From assembly GCF_042660705.1 (NCBI RefSeq), contig NZ_JBHSUQ010000001.1: 64,000 nucleotides of DNA; one strand, written 5' to 3'. Shown in pieces: positions 48,177 to 56,052 of the stretch. Position 1 is the first letter of the stretch, and the number at the start of each line of letters is the position of its first letter. The notes below the pieces were generated by a model. That model did not search any database. It was not told where the DNA came from and saw only the letters and a program-made list of their open reading frames with translations. The translations under genes and the position numbers were made by a program. The stretch comes from Undibacterium_A arcticum (GTDB lineage: Bacteria; Pseudomonadota; Gammaproteobacteria; Burkholderiales; Burkholderiaceae_D).

Positions 48177-48234
48177 CGCACCTCGAGAGCTAAAAGTCGT
48201 GCAAATGCACGACTTTTAGCTCTCGAGGTGCGTG
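48175..48234. repeat. 60-nt perfect palindrome
   Basis: Two 29-nt arms, fully complementary, separated by only AA. The left arm begins CACGCACCTCGAGAGC and runs to 48203; the right arm starts at 48206. There is no T-tract on either side, so it does not look like an ordinary intrinsic terminator. Confidence 0.9.
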
Positions 48235-48283
48235 CGCCTGCCAGCGCACGCCGGATGATGCCCGGCGAACTCGAATCGATAGA

Positions 48284-49299
48284 TCAGTTTTTCGATTGAT
48301 CGACCAACTTGTTTTTGGCGATCCAAGGCATCATCGCCCGCAGCTTGCTGCCCACTTCTTCGATCTGATGTTCTGCGGTCAGGCGACGCCGTGAAATCAG
48401 GGTCGGCGCGCCGGCCTTGTTCTCCAGGATGAAACTCTTCGCGTATTCGCCGGTCTGGATGTCCTTCAGGCACTGACGCATCGCGTTCTTGGTGTCCTCG
48501 GTGACGATCTTCGGGCCGGTCACATATTCGCCGTACTCGGCGTTGTTCGAGATCGAGTAGTTCATGTTGGCGATCCCGCCTTCGTAGATCAGGTCGACGA
48601 TCAGCTTGAGTTCATGCAGGCATTCGAAGTAAGCCATCTCCGGTGCGTAGCCGCCCTCGACCAGGGTCTCGAAACCGGCCTTGATCAATTCGACGGCACC
48701 GCCGCACAGCACTGCCTGTTCGCCGAACAGGTCGGTCTCGGTTTCTTCGCGGAAATTGGTTTCGATGATGCCGGCGCGGCCGCCGCCATTGGCCATTGCA
48801 TACGACAAGGCGATATTGCGCGCATTACCGGATTTATCCTGATACACGGCGATCAGGTGCGGCACGCCGCCACCCTGAGTGTAGGTGCCGCGCACGGTGT
48901 GGCCAGGTGCTTTTGGCGCGATCATGATGACGTCGAGGTCGGCGCGTGGCACCACTTGGCCGTAGTGCACGTTGAAACCATGCGCGAATGCCAGTACTGC
49001 GCCTTCTTTCGCGTGCGGTGCGACGTTTTCGTTATAAACCTGCGCGATGTTCTCGTCCGGCAGCAGGATCATGATGACGTCGGCCGCCTTGACCGCGTCG
49101 TTGACTTCTGCCACGTTCAGGCCGGCGTTCTTGGCCTTGTTCCAGGATGCACCGCTCTTGCGCAATGCGACGGTGACCTTGCAGCCGGAGTCGTTCAGAT
49201 TTGCGCGTGGGCATGGCCTTGCGAGCCGTAGCCGATGATCGCCACGTTTTTGCCTTTGATCAGGGACAGGTCGCAATCTTTATCGTAAAAAACTTTCAT
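48284..49299 (-). CDS. ilvC: Ketol-acid reductoisomerase (frameshifted near the N-terminus as sequenced)
   Basis: NADPH-dependent second step of isoleucine/valine synthesis. The start MKVFYDKDCDLSLIKG and the Rossmann motif IIGYGSQGHAHAQ are in one frame; the break at 49200-49202 lacks one A, and restoring it gives AQNLNDSGCKVTVALRKSG and the remainder. Mg-binding residues are in the DLFGEQAVLCGG and later Glu segments. Joined length is 338 residues, normal for class I KARI. It lies 61 bp after ilvH. Confidence 0.95.
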
Positions 49300-49360
49300 T
49301 ATTTTTCCTAGAAATTGGTTGGTTTGAGTTGTGCGTTGTTGCCGGCGGATCGCCGAAAAA

Positions 49361-49852
49361 TCAGACTTTGAGGATGCGCTCGCCGCGACCGATACCGGAG
49401 CCGCCGGTGCGCACCGTCTCCAGAATCGATGCGCGATCGATCGAATCGATGAAGGCGTCGAGCTTGGTCTTGTTGCCGGTCAACTCCATCGTATAGGTCT
49501 TCTCGGTGACGTCGATGATACGGCCGCGGAAGATATCGGCGGTGCGTTTCATCTCTTCGCGCTCCTTGCCGACCGCCCTGACCTTGATCAGCATCAGTTC
49601 GCGCTCGATATGCGCCCCTTCGGTCAGGTCGACCACCTTCACCACCTCGATCAGGCGGTTCAGATGCTTGGTGATTTGCTCGATGATGTCGTCCGAGCCG
49701 CTGGTGACGATCGTCATCCGCGACAAGGTCGCATCCTCGGTCGGCGCGACGGTCAGTGTTTCGATGTTATAGCCGCGGGCCGAAAACAGGCCGACCACGC
49801 GCGACAAGGCGCCGGCTTCGTTTTCCAGCAGGACTGCAATGATATGGCGCAT
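49361..49852 (-). CDS. ilvH: Acetolactate synthase small (regulatory) subunit
   Basis: A 163-residue ACT-domain protein conferring valine feedback control on acetolactate synthase. N-terminal ACT (HIIAVLLENEAGALSRVVGLF) and C-terminal small-subunit domain (ELMLIKVRAVG). 2 bp after the large subunit gene. The symbol could equally be ilvN in some genomes. Confidence 0.95.
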   Translation of the reverse strand: MRHIIAVLLENEAGALSRVVGLFSARGYNIETLTVAPTEDATLSRMTIVTSGSDDIIEQITKHLNRLIEVVKVVDLTEGAHIERELMLIKVRAVGKEREEMKRTADIFRGRIIDVTEKTYTMELTGNKTKLDAFIDSIDRASILETVRTGGSGIGRGERILKV

Positions 49853-49854
49853 GG

Positions 49855-51624
49855 TTACAGATCCTCCGCGCCGAGCAACATTTCAGACAGCCCCTTGCCG
49901 GATTTCACCATCGGCCACACGTTTTCGCTGCGATCCGTGATGAAGTTCATGAAAACCAATTTATCCTTCATTGCGAATGCTTCCTTCAGTGCGCCATCGA
50001 CATCGGCCGGGTTTTCTATCTTCATGCCGACGTGGCCGTAAGCTTCCGCCAGTTTATTGAAGTCAGGCAGCGAATCCATATAGGACTCCGAATACCGCGA
50101 GCCGTAATCGATCTGCTGCCATTGCCGCACCATACCCAGCGCCCGGTTGTTGAGCATGATGATCTTCGGCGTCAGGTGATATTGCTTGCAGGTCGCCAAT
50201 TCCTGGATGCACATCTGGATCGAACCTTCGCCCGTAATACAGGCGACGGTCGCATCGGGATTGGCCATCTGCACGCCCATCGCGTACGGCAGCCCTACGC
50301 CCATGGTGCCAAGACCACCGGAATTGATCCAGCGCCGCGGTTTGTCGAAGCGGTAGTACTGCGCGGCCCACATCTGATGCTGGCCAACGTCGGAGGTGAT
50401 GAACGCATCGCCGTTGGTGATTTGCCAGACTTTTTCGATCACCGATTGCGGCTTGATGACTTCGTCCGACGGTGAATACTTGAGGCAGTCGCGCTCACGC
50501 CATTGATTGATCTGCTTCCACCAGTCGGCCAGGCCGCGCGGGTTGAATTTCGCGTCCGCCGTCTCCAGCTGGGTCAGAAATTCCTGCAACACATCCCTGA
50601 CGTTGCCAACGATCGGGATATCGACCTTGACCCGCTTGGAAATCGACGACGGATCGATGTCGATGTGGATGATCTTGCGCGGATGCGACGCAAAATGCTT
50701 CGGATTGCCAATCACGCGGTCATCGAAGCGGGCGCCGATCGCGATCAGCACATCGCAGTGCTGCATCGCCATATTTGCTTCGTAGGTGCCATGCATGCCG
50801 GGCATGCCGACGAACTTGTCGCTGGACGCCCTGTACCCGCCCAGACCCATCAGGGTATTGGTGCACGGAAAGCCGAGACGGTCGACCAGTTTATTCAGCT
50901 CGGCCGATGCATTGGCCAAAATCACGCCGCCGCCGGTATAGATCATCGGCCGTTCGGCGCCGAGCAGCAATTGCACCGCCTTGCGGATCTGACCCGAATG
51001 GCCCTTGTCGACCGGTTTGTACGAGCGCATCTCGACTTCCTTCGGATAATCGTATGCGCACTTGTGCATGGTAATGTCCTTCGGGATATCGACCAGTACC
51101 GGGCCGGGTCGGCCGGTGGTGGCGATATAGAAGGCTTTCTTGATCGTCGATGCCAAATCCTTGACATCCTTGACCAGGAAATTGTGCTTGACGCAAGGCC
51201 GCGTGATGCCGACCGTATCGCACTCCTGAAAGGCATCTTCGCCGATTGCGTGACTCGGCACCTGGCCGGAGATCACCACCATCGGAATCGAATCCATATA
51301 GGCAGTAGCGAGGCCGGTCACCGCATTGGTGACACCCGGACCGGACGTGACGATGGCGACGCCAACCTTCTGCGAACTACGGGAATAAGCATCCGCCGCG
51401 TGAACCGCAGCCTGCTCGTGACGCACCAGGATATGTTGAAATTTGTCCTGACTGTAAATGGCGTCGTAGATATACAGCACCGCGCCGCCGGGGTAGCCGA
51501 ACACGTGCTGGACGCCCTCATCGGCCAGGCAGCGCACCAGTATTTCGGCGCCGGTGATGGGGGTATTGGCATTGCTGGGAGCACTGCCGGGGGAATTGGC
51601 AGGCGAATTGGTTCCGTTACTCAT
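49855..51624 (-). CDS. ilvB: Acetolactate synthase large subunit
   Basis: ThDP enzyme for the first common step of branched-chain amino acid synthesis. 589 residues: ThDP glutamate in the VRHEQAAVHAADAYSR segment, FAD-domain region IAIGARFDDRV, and ThDP/Mg motif GEGSIQMCIQELATC. The first 22 residues are a Ser/Asn/Pro-rich tail of low complexity before the conserved ITGAEILVRCLADEGV. Often named ilvI in Burkholderiales. First gene of ilvB-ilvH-ilvC. Confidence 0.96.
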   Translation of the reverse strand: MSNGTNSPANSPGSAPSNANTPITGAEILVRCLADEGVQHVFGYPGGAVLYIYDAIYSQDKFQHILVRHEQAAVHAADAYSRSSQKVGVAIVTSGPGVTNAVTGLATAYMDSIPMVVISGQVPSHAIGEDAFQECDTVGITRPCVKHNFLVKDVKDLASTIKKAFYIATTGRPGPVLVDIPKDITMHKCAYDYPKEVEMRSYKPVDKGHSGQIRKAVQLLLGAERPMIYTGGGVILANASAELNKLVDRLGFPCTNTLMGLGGYRASSDKFVGMPGMHGTYEANMAMQHCDVLIAIGARFDDRVIGNPKHFASHPRKIIHIDIDPSSISKRVKVDIPIVGNVRDVLQEFLTQLETADAKFNPRGLADWWKQINQWRERDCLKYSPSDEVIKPQSVIEKVWQITNGDAFITSDVGQHQMWAAQYYRFDKPRRWINSGGLGTMGVGLPYAMGVQMANPDATVACITGEGSIQMCIQELATCKQYHLTPKIIMLNNRALGMVRQWQQIDYGSRYSESYMDSLPDFNKLAEAYGHVGMKIENPADVDGALKEAFAMKDKLVFMNFITDRSENVWPMVKSGKGLSEMLLGAEDL

Positions 51625-52128
51625 ACAACATTCCTTTCAAGGTCCATTGGAAATTGATCGGATGTTCTCTCCTGGCGAAATCGCGCAGAACTACAGTACG
51701 GCGGCGTCCCTTTATTTTGCGATCACGTCACTTCGATGCGTCCCGGTAGGTACGTTACAAAATGGCGCTAAACGCAACTCGTTCAGCTAAAGTTCCTGTC
51801 GTGCTACGGCAATTTCTCGCGCTTGTGGCGCGGGTTAGAACAAACAGCTTCAAACAAATTAAAGCGCGTCTCGATGAAATTCGACATTATGCGCCGGACA
51901 CAAAGAGACCATAGAATCTTCGGGATGCGAAGTGGCTTCTAACTTAATGTATTGCAGCATTCAGGTCAAGGAAATTTCTAAAAATCCTTTTAAAATCAAG
52001 TCATTTAGGCAAAATTTGCCCACAAACATGCCTATTTTTGCTAGCATGCGCACAGTTTAGAATTCTGCCGCAAGCTTACCGGACTCCAACCTCGCACCCC
52101 CGGCCGCCAAGATCAGCGGCTGCACCGC
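51625..52128. other. Divergent promoter region of ilvBHC and the sigma factor block
   Basis: About 500 bp with no coding frame that I can support. No leader peptide rich in Leu/Val/Ile with a terminator/antiterminator pair was seen upstream of ilvB. For the + strand, TAGAAT at 52058-52063 is a possible -10 for the sigma gene, with no good -35. The second half (51950-52065) is AT-rich. Confidence 0.5.
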
Positions 52129-52698
52129 ATGGCAACTGACAAAGAACTTTCAGACTTCCTCGAAAACGTCGAACGTCGCGCATTCAAACAAGCTGCCTAT
52201 GCGGTGCGCAAGGACGAAGCCGCGCTCGACATCGTTCAGGACGCGATGATCAAGCTCGCCGAAAAATACGGCGACCGGCCGGCGGCCGAATTGCCGCCGC
52301 TATTCCAGCGCATCCTGCAAAACACCATCCTCGATTATTTCCGGCGCGAAAAAGTACGCAACACCTGGGTCAGCCTGTTCTCCAGCATGGGCAACAGCAG
52401 CAATGATCAGGACGACTTTGACCTGCTCGAATCCTACGAGTCCGAGGAAGGTTCGCAGACGACGGAATCGAGCATCGACAAGATCGAACGAGCGCAGATC
52501 CTGACCTTGATTGATGCAGAGGTACAAAAGCTGCCGACGCGTCAACGAGAAGCGTTCCTGATGCGTTATTGGCAGGATATGGATGTGGCCGAAACGGCTA
52601 CTGCGATGGGATGTTCCGAGGGAAGCGTGAAAACGCACTGCTCTCGCGCCACGCATACCCTCGCCCAGGCGTTAAAAGCAAAAGGAATACAGTTATGA
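52129..52698 (+). CDS. ECF-type RNA polymerase sigma factor
   Basis: A 189-residue group 4 sigma factor. Region 2 covers about residues 20-80 (ALDIVQDAMIKLAEKYG, NTILDYFRREKVRN) and region 4 about residues 130-185 (LPTRQREAFLMRYWQDMD, then the helix-turn-helix MGCSEGSVKTHCSRA). An acidic, serine-rich linker separates them. It should recruit RNA polymerase to a small regulon. Its stop overlaps the next start (ATGA), so DUF3619 is translationally coupled, the usual place of an anti-sigma factor. The target promoters are unknown. Confidence 0.9.
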   Translation: MATDKELSDFLENVERRAFKQAAYAVRKDEAALDIVQDAMIKLAEKYGDRPAAELPPLFQRILQNTILDYFRREKVRNTWVSLFSSMGNSSNDQDDFDLLESYESEEGSQTTESSIDKIERAQILTLIDAEVQKLPTRQREAFLMRYWQDMDVAETATAMGCSEGSVKTHCSRATHTLAQALKAKGIQL

Positions 52699-53105
52699 AC
52701 AACAGCGATCTCAATTTTGCCTATAAAGTACGGCACGCTCTCAATGAAAATCTCGACAACCTGCCGGCATCGACCGCGGATCGTCTTGCTTCCGCACGTA
52801 AAATTGCGATGAGCCACAAGAAGCAGGACAATCCGCCGCGGCTGTTGGCGACGCAGCAGCGGACAGTAGTGGCCGGTGGCGCCGGCAGGCATTTTGGTGA
52901 CTCTTTCGATTGGCTCGGCCGAATCGGCATTGCGCTGCCGTTGCTGGCACTGGTCGCCGGCCTGATAGGCATTTATCAGTTCGAGGAACAAAAACACATC
53001 AGCGATACCGCCGACATCGACGCAGCCGTCCTGTCAGATGAGCTGCCGGTGTCTGCTTATCTGGACCACGGCTTCAACACCTTCATCAGCACGCGGGGCG
53101 AATAA
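52695..53105 (+). CDS. DUF3619 single-TM protein, candidate anti-sigma factor
   Basis: A 136-residue protein. An N-terminal cytoplasmic part with two short helices (residues 5-22 and 27-44, including ADRLASARKIAMSHKK) is followed by one membrane helix (about 75-95, IGIALPLLALVAGLIGIYQ) and an acidic outer tail ending in ELPVSAYLDHGFNTFI. The topology matches anti-sigma factors of ECF systems, and the start overlaps the sigma stop. No zinc-binding HxxxCxxC motif is present. The anti-sigma role is inference from position and topology. Confidence 0.8.
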   Translation: MNNSDLNFAYKVRHALNENLDNLPASTADRLASARKIAMSHKKQDNPPRLLATQQRTVVAGGAGRHFGDSFDWLGRIGIALPLLALVAGLIGIYQFEEQKHISDTADIDAAVLSDELPVSAYLDHGFNTFISTRGE

Positions 53106-53107
53106 GC

Positions 53108-53815
53108 GTGGCGCGAATGATTCCCCGCCTGCATGCGTTGCTCACCGCCCGCCCATTGCGGGCGGTATGGCTTTTAGGCGCGCTATGCGCGGCTGGCGCA
53201 GCCACTTTTGCAGCTGACAATGGCAAGCCTGCGGTCGCACCGACGACCGCGGCGACAAGCGCCAAAACCGCCGCCCCTATCAGTTCCAAGCCGCTATGGC
53301 GTGAGTTGACGTCAGCGCAACAAACCGCGCTGGCGCCATTGGCGGCAGAATGGGACAAGCTTGATCCAATACGCAAGCAAAAATGGCTGGAGATCAGCAA
53401 TAAATACTCCTCAATGAAGCCGGATGATCAGCAGCGCTTGCAGGAACGGATGCACGAATGGGTGAAACTCACGCCTGAGCAGCGCCGCGTCGCACGCGAA
53501 AATTTTTCCCGCGCCAAAAAACTGAATCCTGACCAGAAATCGGCCAAGTGGGAACAGTATCAGCAGTTGCCTGAAGAGCAAAAAAAACAGCTGGCAGCTG
53601 AAAGCGAGCACAAAAAGCAGGTGGCCAACCTGCCACCAGTCTCCAGCAAGCAGAAGTCCGTGCCACCGATCAAATCGACGCCGAAACCGCTGCTGGAGAA
53701 ATCCCTGACGCCGCAAGGTATCGGGCCATCGGCGATCCAGCCGGTCCAAAATCCGCCGGCTGCGACACCGGCAGCACAACAAGCGGTGCCACCAGCGCCA
53801 CCCGTCACGAAATAA
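53108..53815 (+). CDS. DUF3106 exported protein with 18-residue repeats
   Basis: A 235-residue protein with an N-terminal signal or anchor (about residues 18-36), an Ala/Thr linker, and a helical region where an L-x-P-x-x-Q-like motif recurs with 18-residue spacing: LTSAQQ at 67, LDPIRK at 85, MKPDDQ at 103, LTPEQR at 121, LNPDQK at 139, and LPEEQK at 154. Trp or Tyr stands three residues before several repeats. The C-terminus is Pro/Ala-rich. The repeats recall the LTxxQ motifs of Spy/CpxP/CnrX-type periplasmic proteins. GTG 53108 or ATG 53117 may start it. Likely cotranscribed with the sigma gene. Confidence 0.85.
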   Translation: MARMIPRLHALLTARPLRAVWLLGALCAAGAATFAADNGKPAVAPTTAATSAKTAAPISSKPLWRELTSAQQTALAPLAAEWDKLDPIRKQKWLEISNKYSSMKPDDQQRLQERMHEWVKLTPEQRRVARENFSRAKKLNPDQKSAKWEQYQQLPEEQKKQLAAESEHKKQVANLPPVSSKQKSVPPIKSTPKPLLEKSLTPQGIGPSAIQPVQNPPAATPAAQQAVPPAPPVTK

Positions 53816-53823
53816 ATACGCCG

Positions 53824-54336
53824 TTGAATCCCACCGAAATACCCAAGGTAAGCCGTCGTCTGATCTGCATGGTGTATGAAGCGCTGCTGCTGTTCGGCGT
53901 CGTCTTTATCGCCGGCTGGCTGTTCGACACCTTGACCCAGAGCCGGCATGCCCTGAAACTGCGCAACGCGCGCCAGTTCTGGCTATTCCTGGTATTGGGT
54001 GCGTATTTCATTTATTTCTGGTGCCGCAGTGGGCAAACTCTGGCGATGAAGACCTGGCGCCTGAAACTGGTCGCGCCGGGCTTGCCGCGCCTGCCGCTGC
54101 GCATGGCGGTGGTCCGTTATTTGTTGATCTGGATGTGGTTCCTGCCGGCGATGGTGCTGGACTACGCACTGGACCTGAAAGGCTGGCCCAGCATGGCACT
54201 GATCGCCGCCGGATTGATGCTATGGGCGATGACCGCACTATTCGACAAGGAACGCCAGTTTCTGCACGACAGGTTGGCCGGGACACGGCTGATTCACGTC
54301 ACCGCTGTGCCCGCGCAAGCATCGCGGACCTCATAA
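53824..54336 (+). CDS. RDD-family membrane protein
   Basis: A 170-residue RDD-domain protein: SRRLICMVYEALLLFGVV at the N-terminus (Arg-Arg instead of the classical RDD spacing), FWCRSGQTLAMKTWRLKLV in the middle and FDKERQFLHDRLAGTRLI at the end. Three membrane segments. The TTG at 53824 is the likely start, 8 bp after the DUF3106 stop. Function unknown; the IS element follows 41 bp after its stop. Confidence 0.82.
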   Translation: MNPTEIPKVSRRLICMVYEALLLFGVVFIAGWLFDTLTQSRHALKLRNARQFWLFLVLGAYFIYFWCRSGQTLAMKTWRLKLVAPGLPRLPLRMAVVRYLLIWMWFLPAMVLDYALDLKGWPSMALIAAGLMLWAMTALFDKERQFLHDRLAGTRLIHVTAVPAQASRTS

Positions 54337-54377
54337 TATACTGGCTTCAGTATAATTTACCCGCGGCGCGCTCGAAT

Positions 54378-55478
54378 TCCAAGTGCAACATTTTTTATGA
54401 AAGAATGTTGCATGGCAAAAAAGTACAATCACATCACGCTGGAAGATCGTGCGTTGATTCAAACGCAGCTGCAACAAGGATTCAAACCTGCTGCAATTGC
54501 AGCAGGTTTGAATCGTCCTCGTTCTTGTATCTCACGCGAGCTTGCCCGCAATGGCTGGAAGGTGCCTTCTGCCACCCGATCAGTCGGGCGTCCGCCGATT
54601 GCAGGCGGCTATTCTTCCAGTCGCGCCAACTCGCGCGCACGAACCTTGTGTGTCGTACCGCGCGTCAAGCGTAAGCTCGTGGTCGGCAATGCACTGTGGG
54701 GCAAAGTCAGGGATGGCTTGCAACAAGGTTTATCGCCCGACCAGGTTGCCGGTACACTGGCGCGCATGAACGAACCCGTCCGCCTGTGCCACGAAACCAT
54801 TTATCAGGCAATTTACATGATGCCCAGGGGCGAACTGCGCACCGACACGATTGCGCTGCTGCGCTTTGGTCACGGCAAACGCCGCCCACGCACACGCGGC
54901 TGTGACCGGCGCGGACAGATTCCCAACATGACCAGCATTGATCAACGTCCTGCCGACATTGCAGAACGTCTGGTGCCGGGGCATTGGGAGGGTGACCACA
55001 TCAAGGGTAAGGGTAACCGTTCTCAAATCGGCACCCTGGTCGAGCGCACGACCCTCTACGTCGCGCTTGTCAAGCTCGATAACGGCACCGCACAGGCCAC
55101 CACCGAAGGCTTCGGCACCATCTTGCAGCGCTTTGATGGCGATATGCGCCGCTCGCTCACGTATGACCAGGGGCGCGAAATGGCACAACATGCGAAACTG
55201 ACTGAAGAAACCGGCATCAAAGTCTACTTCGCTCATCCGCACAGCCCCTGGGAACGCGGCCGCAACGAAAACACCAATGGCTTGCTGCGTCAGTATCTGC
55301 CAAAGGGATCTGACCTCTCTCACAATTCACAACAACAGCTTGACGACATCGCTTGGAAACTCAACACCCGGCCCAGGAAATCACTGGACTGGAAATGCCC
55401 AGCCGAGCTGTTCCTTCCTGTAGACGCTTTGACTTTAACGCATACTGGGCAGATAAGCTTGGTCTTGTTGCACTTGGA
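54378..55478 (+). mobile_element. IS30-family insertion sequence
   Basis: Bounded by 13-bp perfect inverted ends, TCCAAGTGCAACA at 54378-54390 and its complement at 55466-55478, about 1.1 kb, encoding one IS30-type transposase. No clear target duplication is visible in the immediate flanks. A TGCAACATT/AATGTTGCA hairpin (54384-54412) at the left end reaches the transposase start codon. Confidence 0.75.
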
Positions 55479-55551
55479 CATTGAAACCGCCCGCTTTGTT
55501 TGCATTCCAAAGATAGCGAATTTTCCCGATACTCCCATCGAAACGCCTTGA
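54412..55551 (+). CDS. IS30-family transposase
   Basis: A DDE transposase of the IS30 group. N-terminal helix-turn-helix (MAKKYNHITLEDRALIQ, AAIAAGLNRPRSCISREL), catalytic Asp in PGHWEGDHIKGKGNRSQIGT, second Asp in SLTYDQGREMAQH and Glu in NENTNGLLRQYLPKG. The start is ATG 54412; an earlier ATG at 54397 is possible. After CPAELFLP the annotated frame runs past the right inverted repeat; in another frame the more typical ending RFDFNAYWADKLGLVALGH stops at 55484, so the last 40 codons may be shifted by one base near 55420. Confidence 0.88.
   Translation: MAKKYNHITLEDRALIQTQLQQGFKPAAIAAGLNRPRSCISRELARNGWKVPSATRSVGRPPIAGGYSSSRANSRARTLCVVPRVKRKLVVGNALWGKVRDGLQQGLSPDQVAGTLARMNEPVRLCHETIYQAIYMMPRGELRTDTIALLRFGHGKRRPRTRGCDRRGQIPNMTSIDQRPADIAERLVPGHWEGDHIKGKGNRSQIGTLVERTTLYVALVKLDNGTAQATTEGFGTILQRFDGDMRRSLTYDQGREMAQHAKLTEETGIKVYFAHPHSPWERGRNENTNGLLRQYLPKGSDLSHNSQQQLDDIAWKLNTRPRKSLDWKCPAELFLPVDALTLTHTGQISLVLLHLDIETARFVCIPKIANFPDTPIETP
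54479..54514. repeat. 36-bp perfect palindrome inside the transposase gene
   Basis: The sequence from GATTCAAACCTGCTGCAA to its exact complement runs without a loop and encodes FKPAAIAAGL of the transposase helix-turn-helix. Confidence 0.9.
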
Positions 55552-55621
55552 TGACAGCGCTGGCCGGCCACTCGGTCTGCGCGCCACAACGGGTGCGGCC
55601 GATGCTTGCATGGTCCGCATT

Positions 55622-55855
55622 TCACATCATCACGCTGCGATTTTTCCCATCTATTTTGGCGGCATATATTGCACCGTCAACGATTGCACCGTCAACGCGC
55701 CGCATAAACTGGTCCGGTGCGCCAGTGTCGTCCGCCGCGGATATCGCAATGGCGATACTGGCGGTGACGGCCGCTGAGATGGGCGTAGGTAAATCGCCTT
55801 TTTGCTCGAATCGGACAGCAGCACGGCTGGCAACCAGGGATTCGATTATCTTGCT
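55622..55855 (-). pseudogene. Remnant of a GGDEF (diguanylate cyclase) C-terminus
   Basis: A 77-codon open frame without a start codon on the - strand. It reads AAVTASIAIAISAADD, then DQFMRRVDGAIVDGAIYAAK, then IDGKNRSVMM and stop, close to the end of GGDEF domains (V-T-x-S-I-G-I-A ... L-x-R-A-D-x-A-x-Y-x-A-K-x-x-G-R-N-R). The G-G-D-E-F active site itself is missing, so the fragment cannot make c-di-GMP. A 15-bp tandem duplication (55668-55697) inserts five extra residues. It lies next to the IS element and was probably truncated there. Confidence 0.55.
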
Positions 55856-56052
55856 TTAGTGGAATTACTCTAAGGCCGGCGATCTGGCCTGAGAACCGAA
55901 ATTTGAATGAGAAGCACCTAGGGCGAGGCTGCGATTGACGCCATCAGCGGTTTGCATGGCGCCTTTGCGCCCATCCTGAACTGAGCCGTGGCTCGGAAGA
56001 ATTCCGATAACTGTGGGTTACACTGCACAAAAATCGGAATGGGATAAAGGGT
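55856..56052. other. Gene debris between the GGDEF remnant and the GMC operon
   Basis: No complete gene. A short + strand frame ending in GLHGAFAPILN and stop at about 55984 may be the tail of a lost gene. The promoter of the downstream operon should lie in 55985-56050. Confidence 0.35.

Noticed and set aside
51625..52128. Leader-peptide attenuator or riboswitch for ilvBHC
   Set aside because: No short frame rich in Leu, Val or Ile, no terminator hairpin with T-tract and no known riboswitch core were found upstream of ilvB.
53411..53782. Antisense frames over the DUF3106 gene
   Set aside because: Phe/Leu/Arg-rich shadows of the Gln/Lys/Ala-rich repeat region; the sense frame has a signal sequence and periodic repeats.
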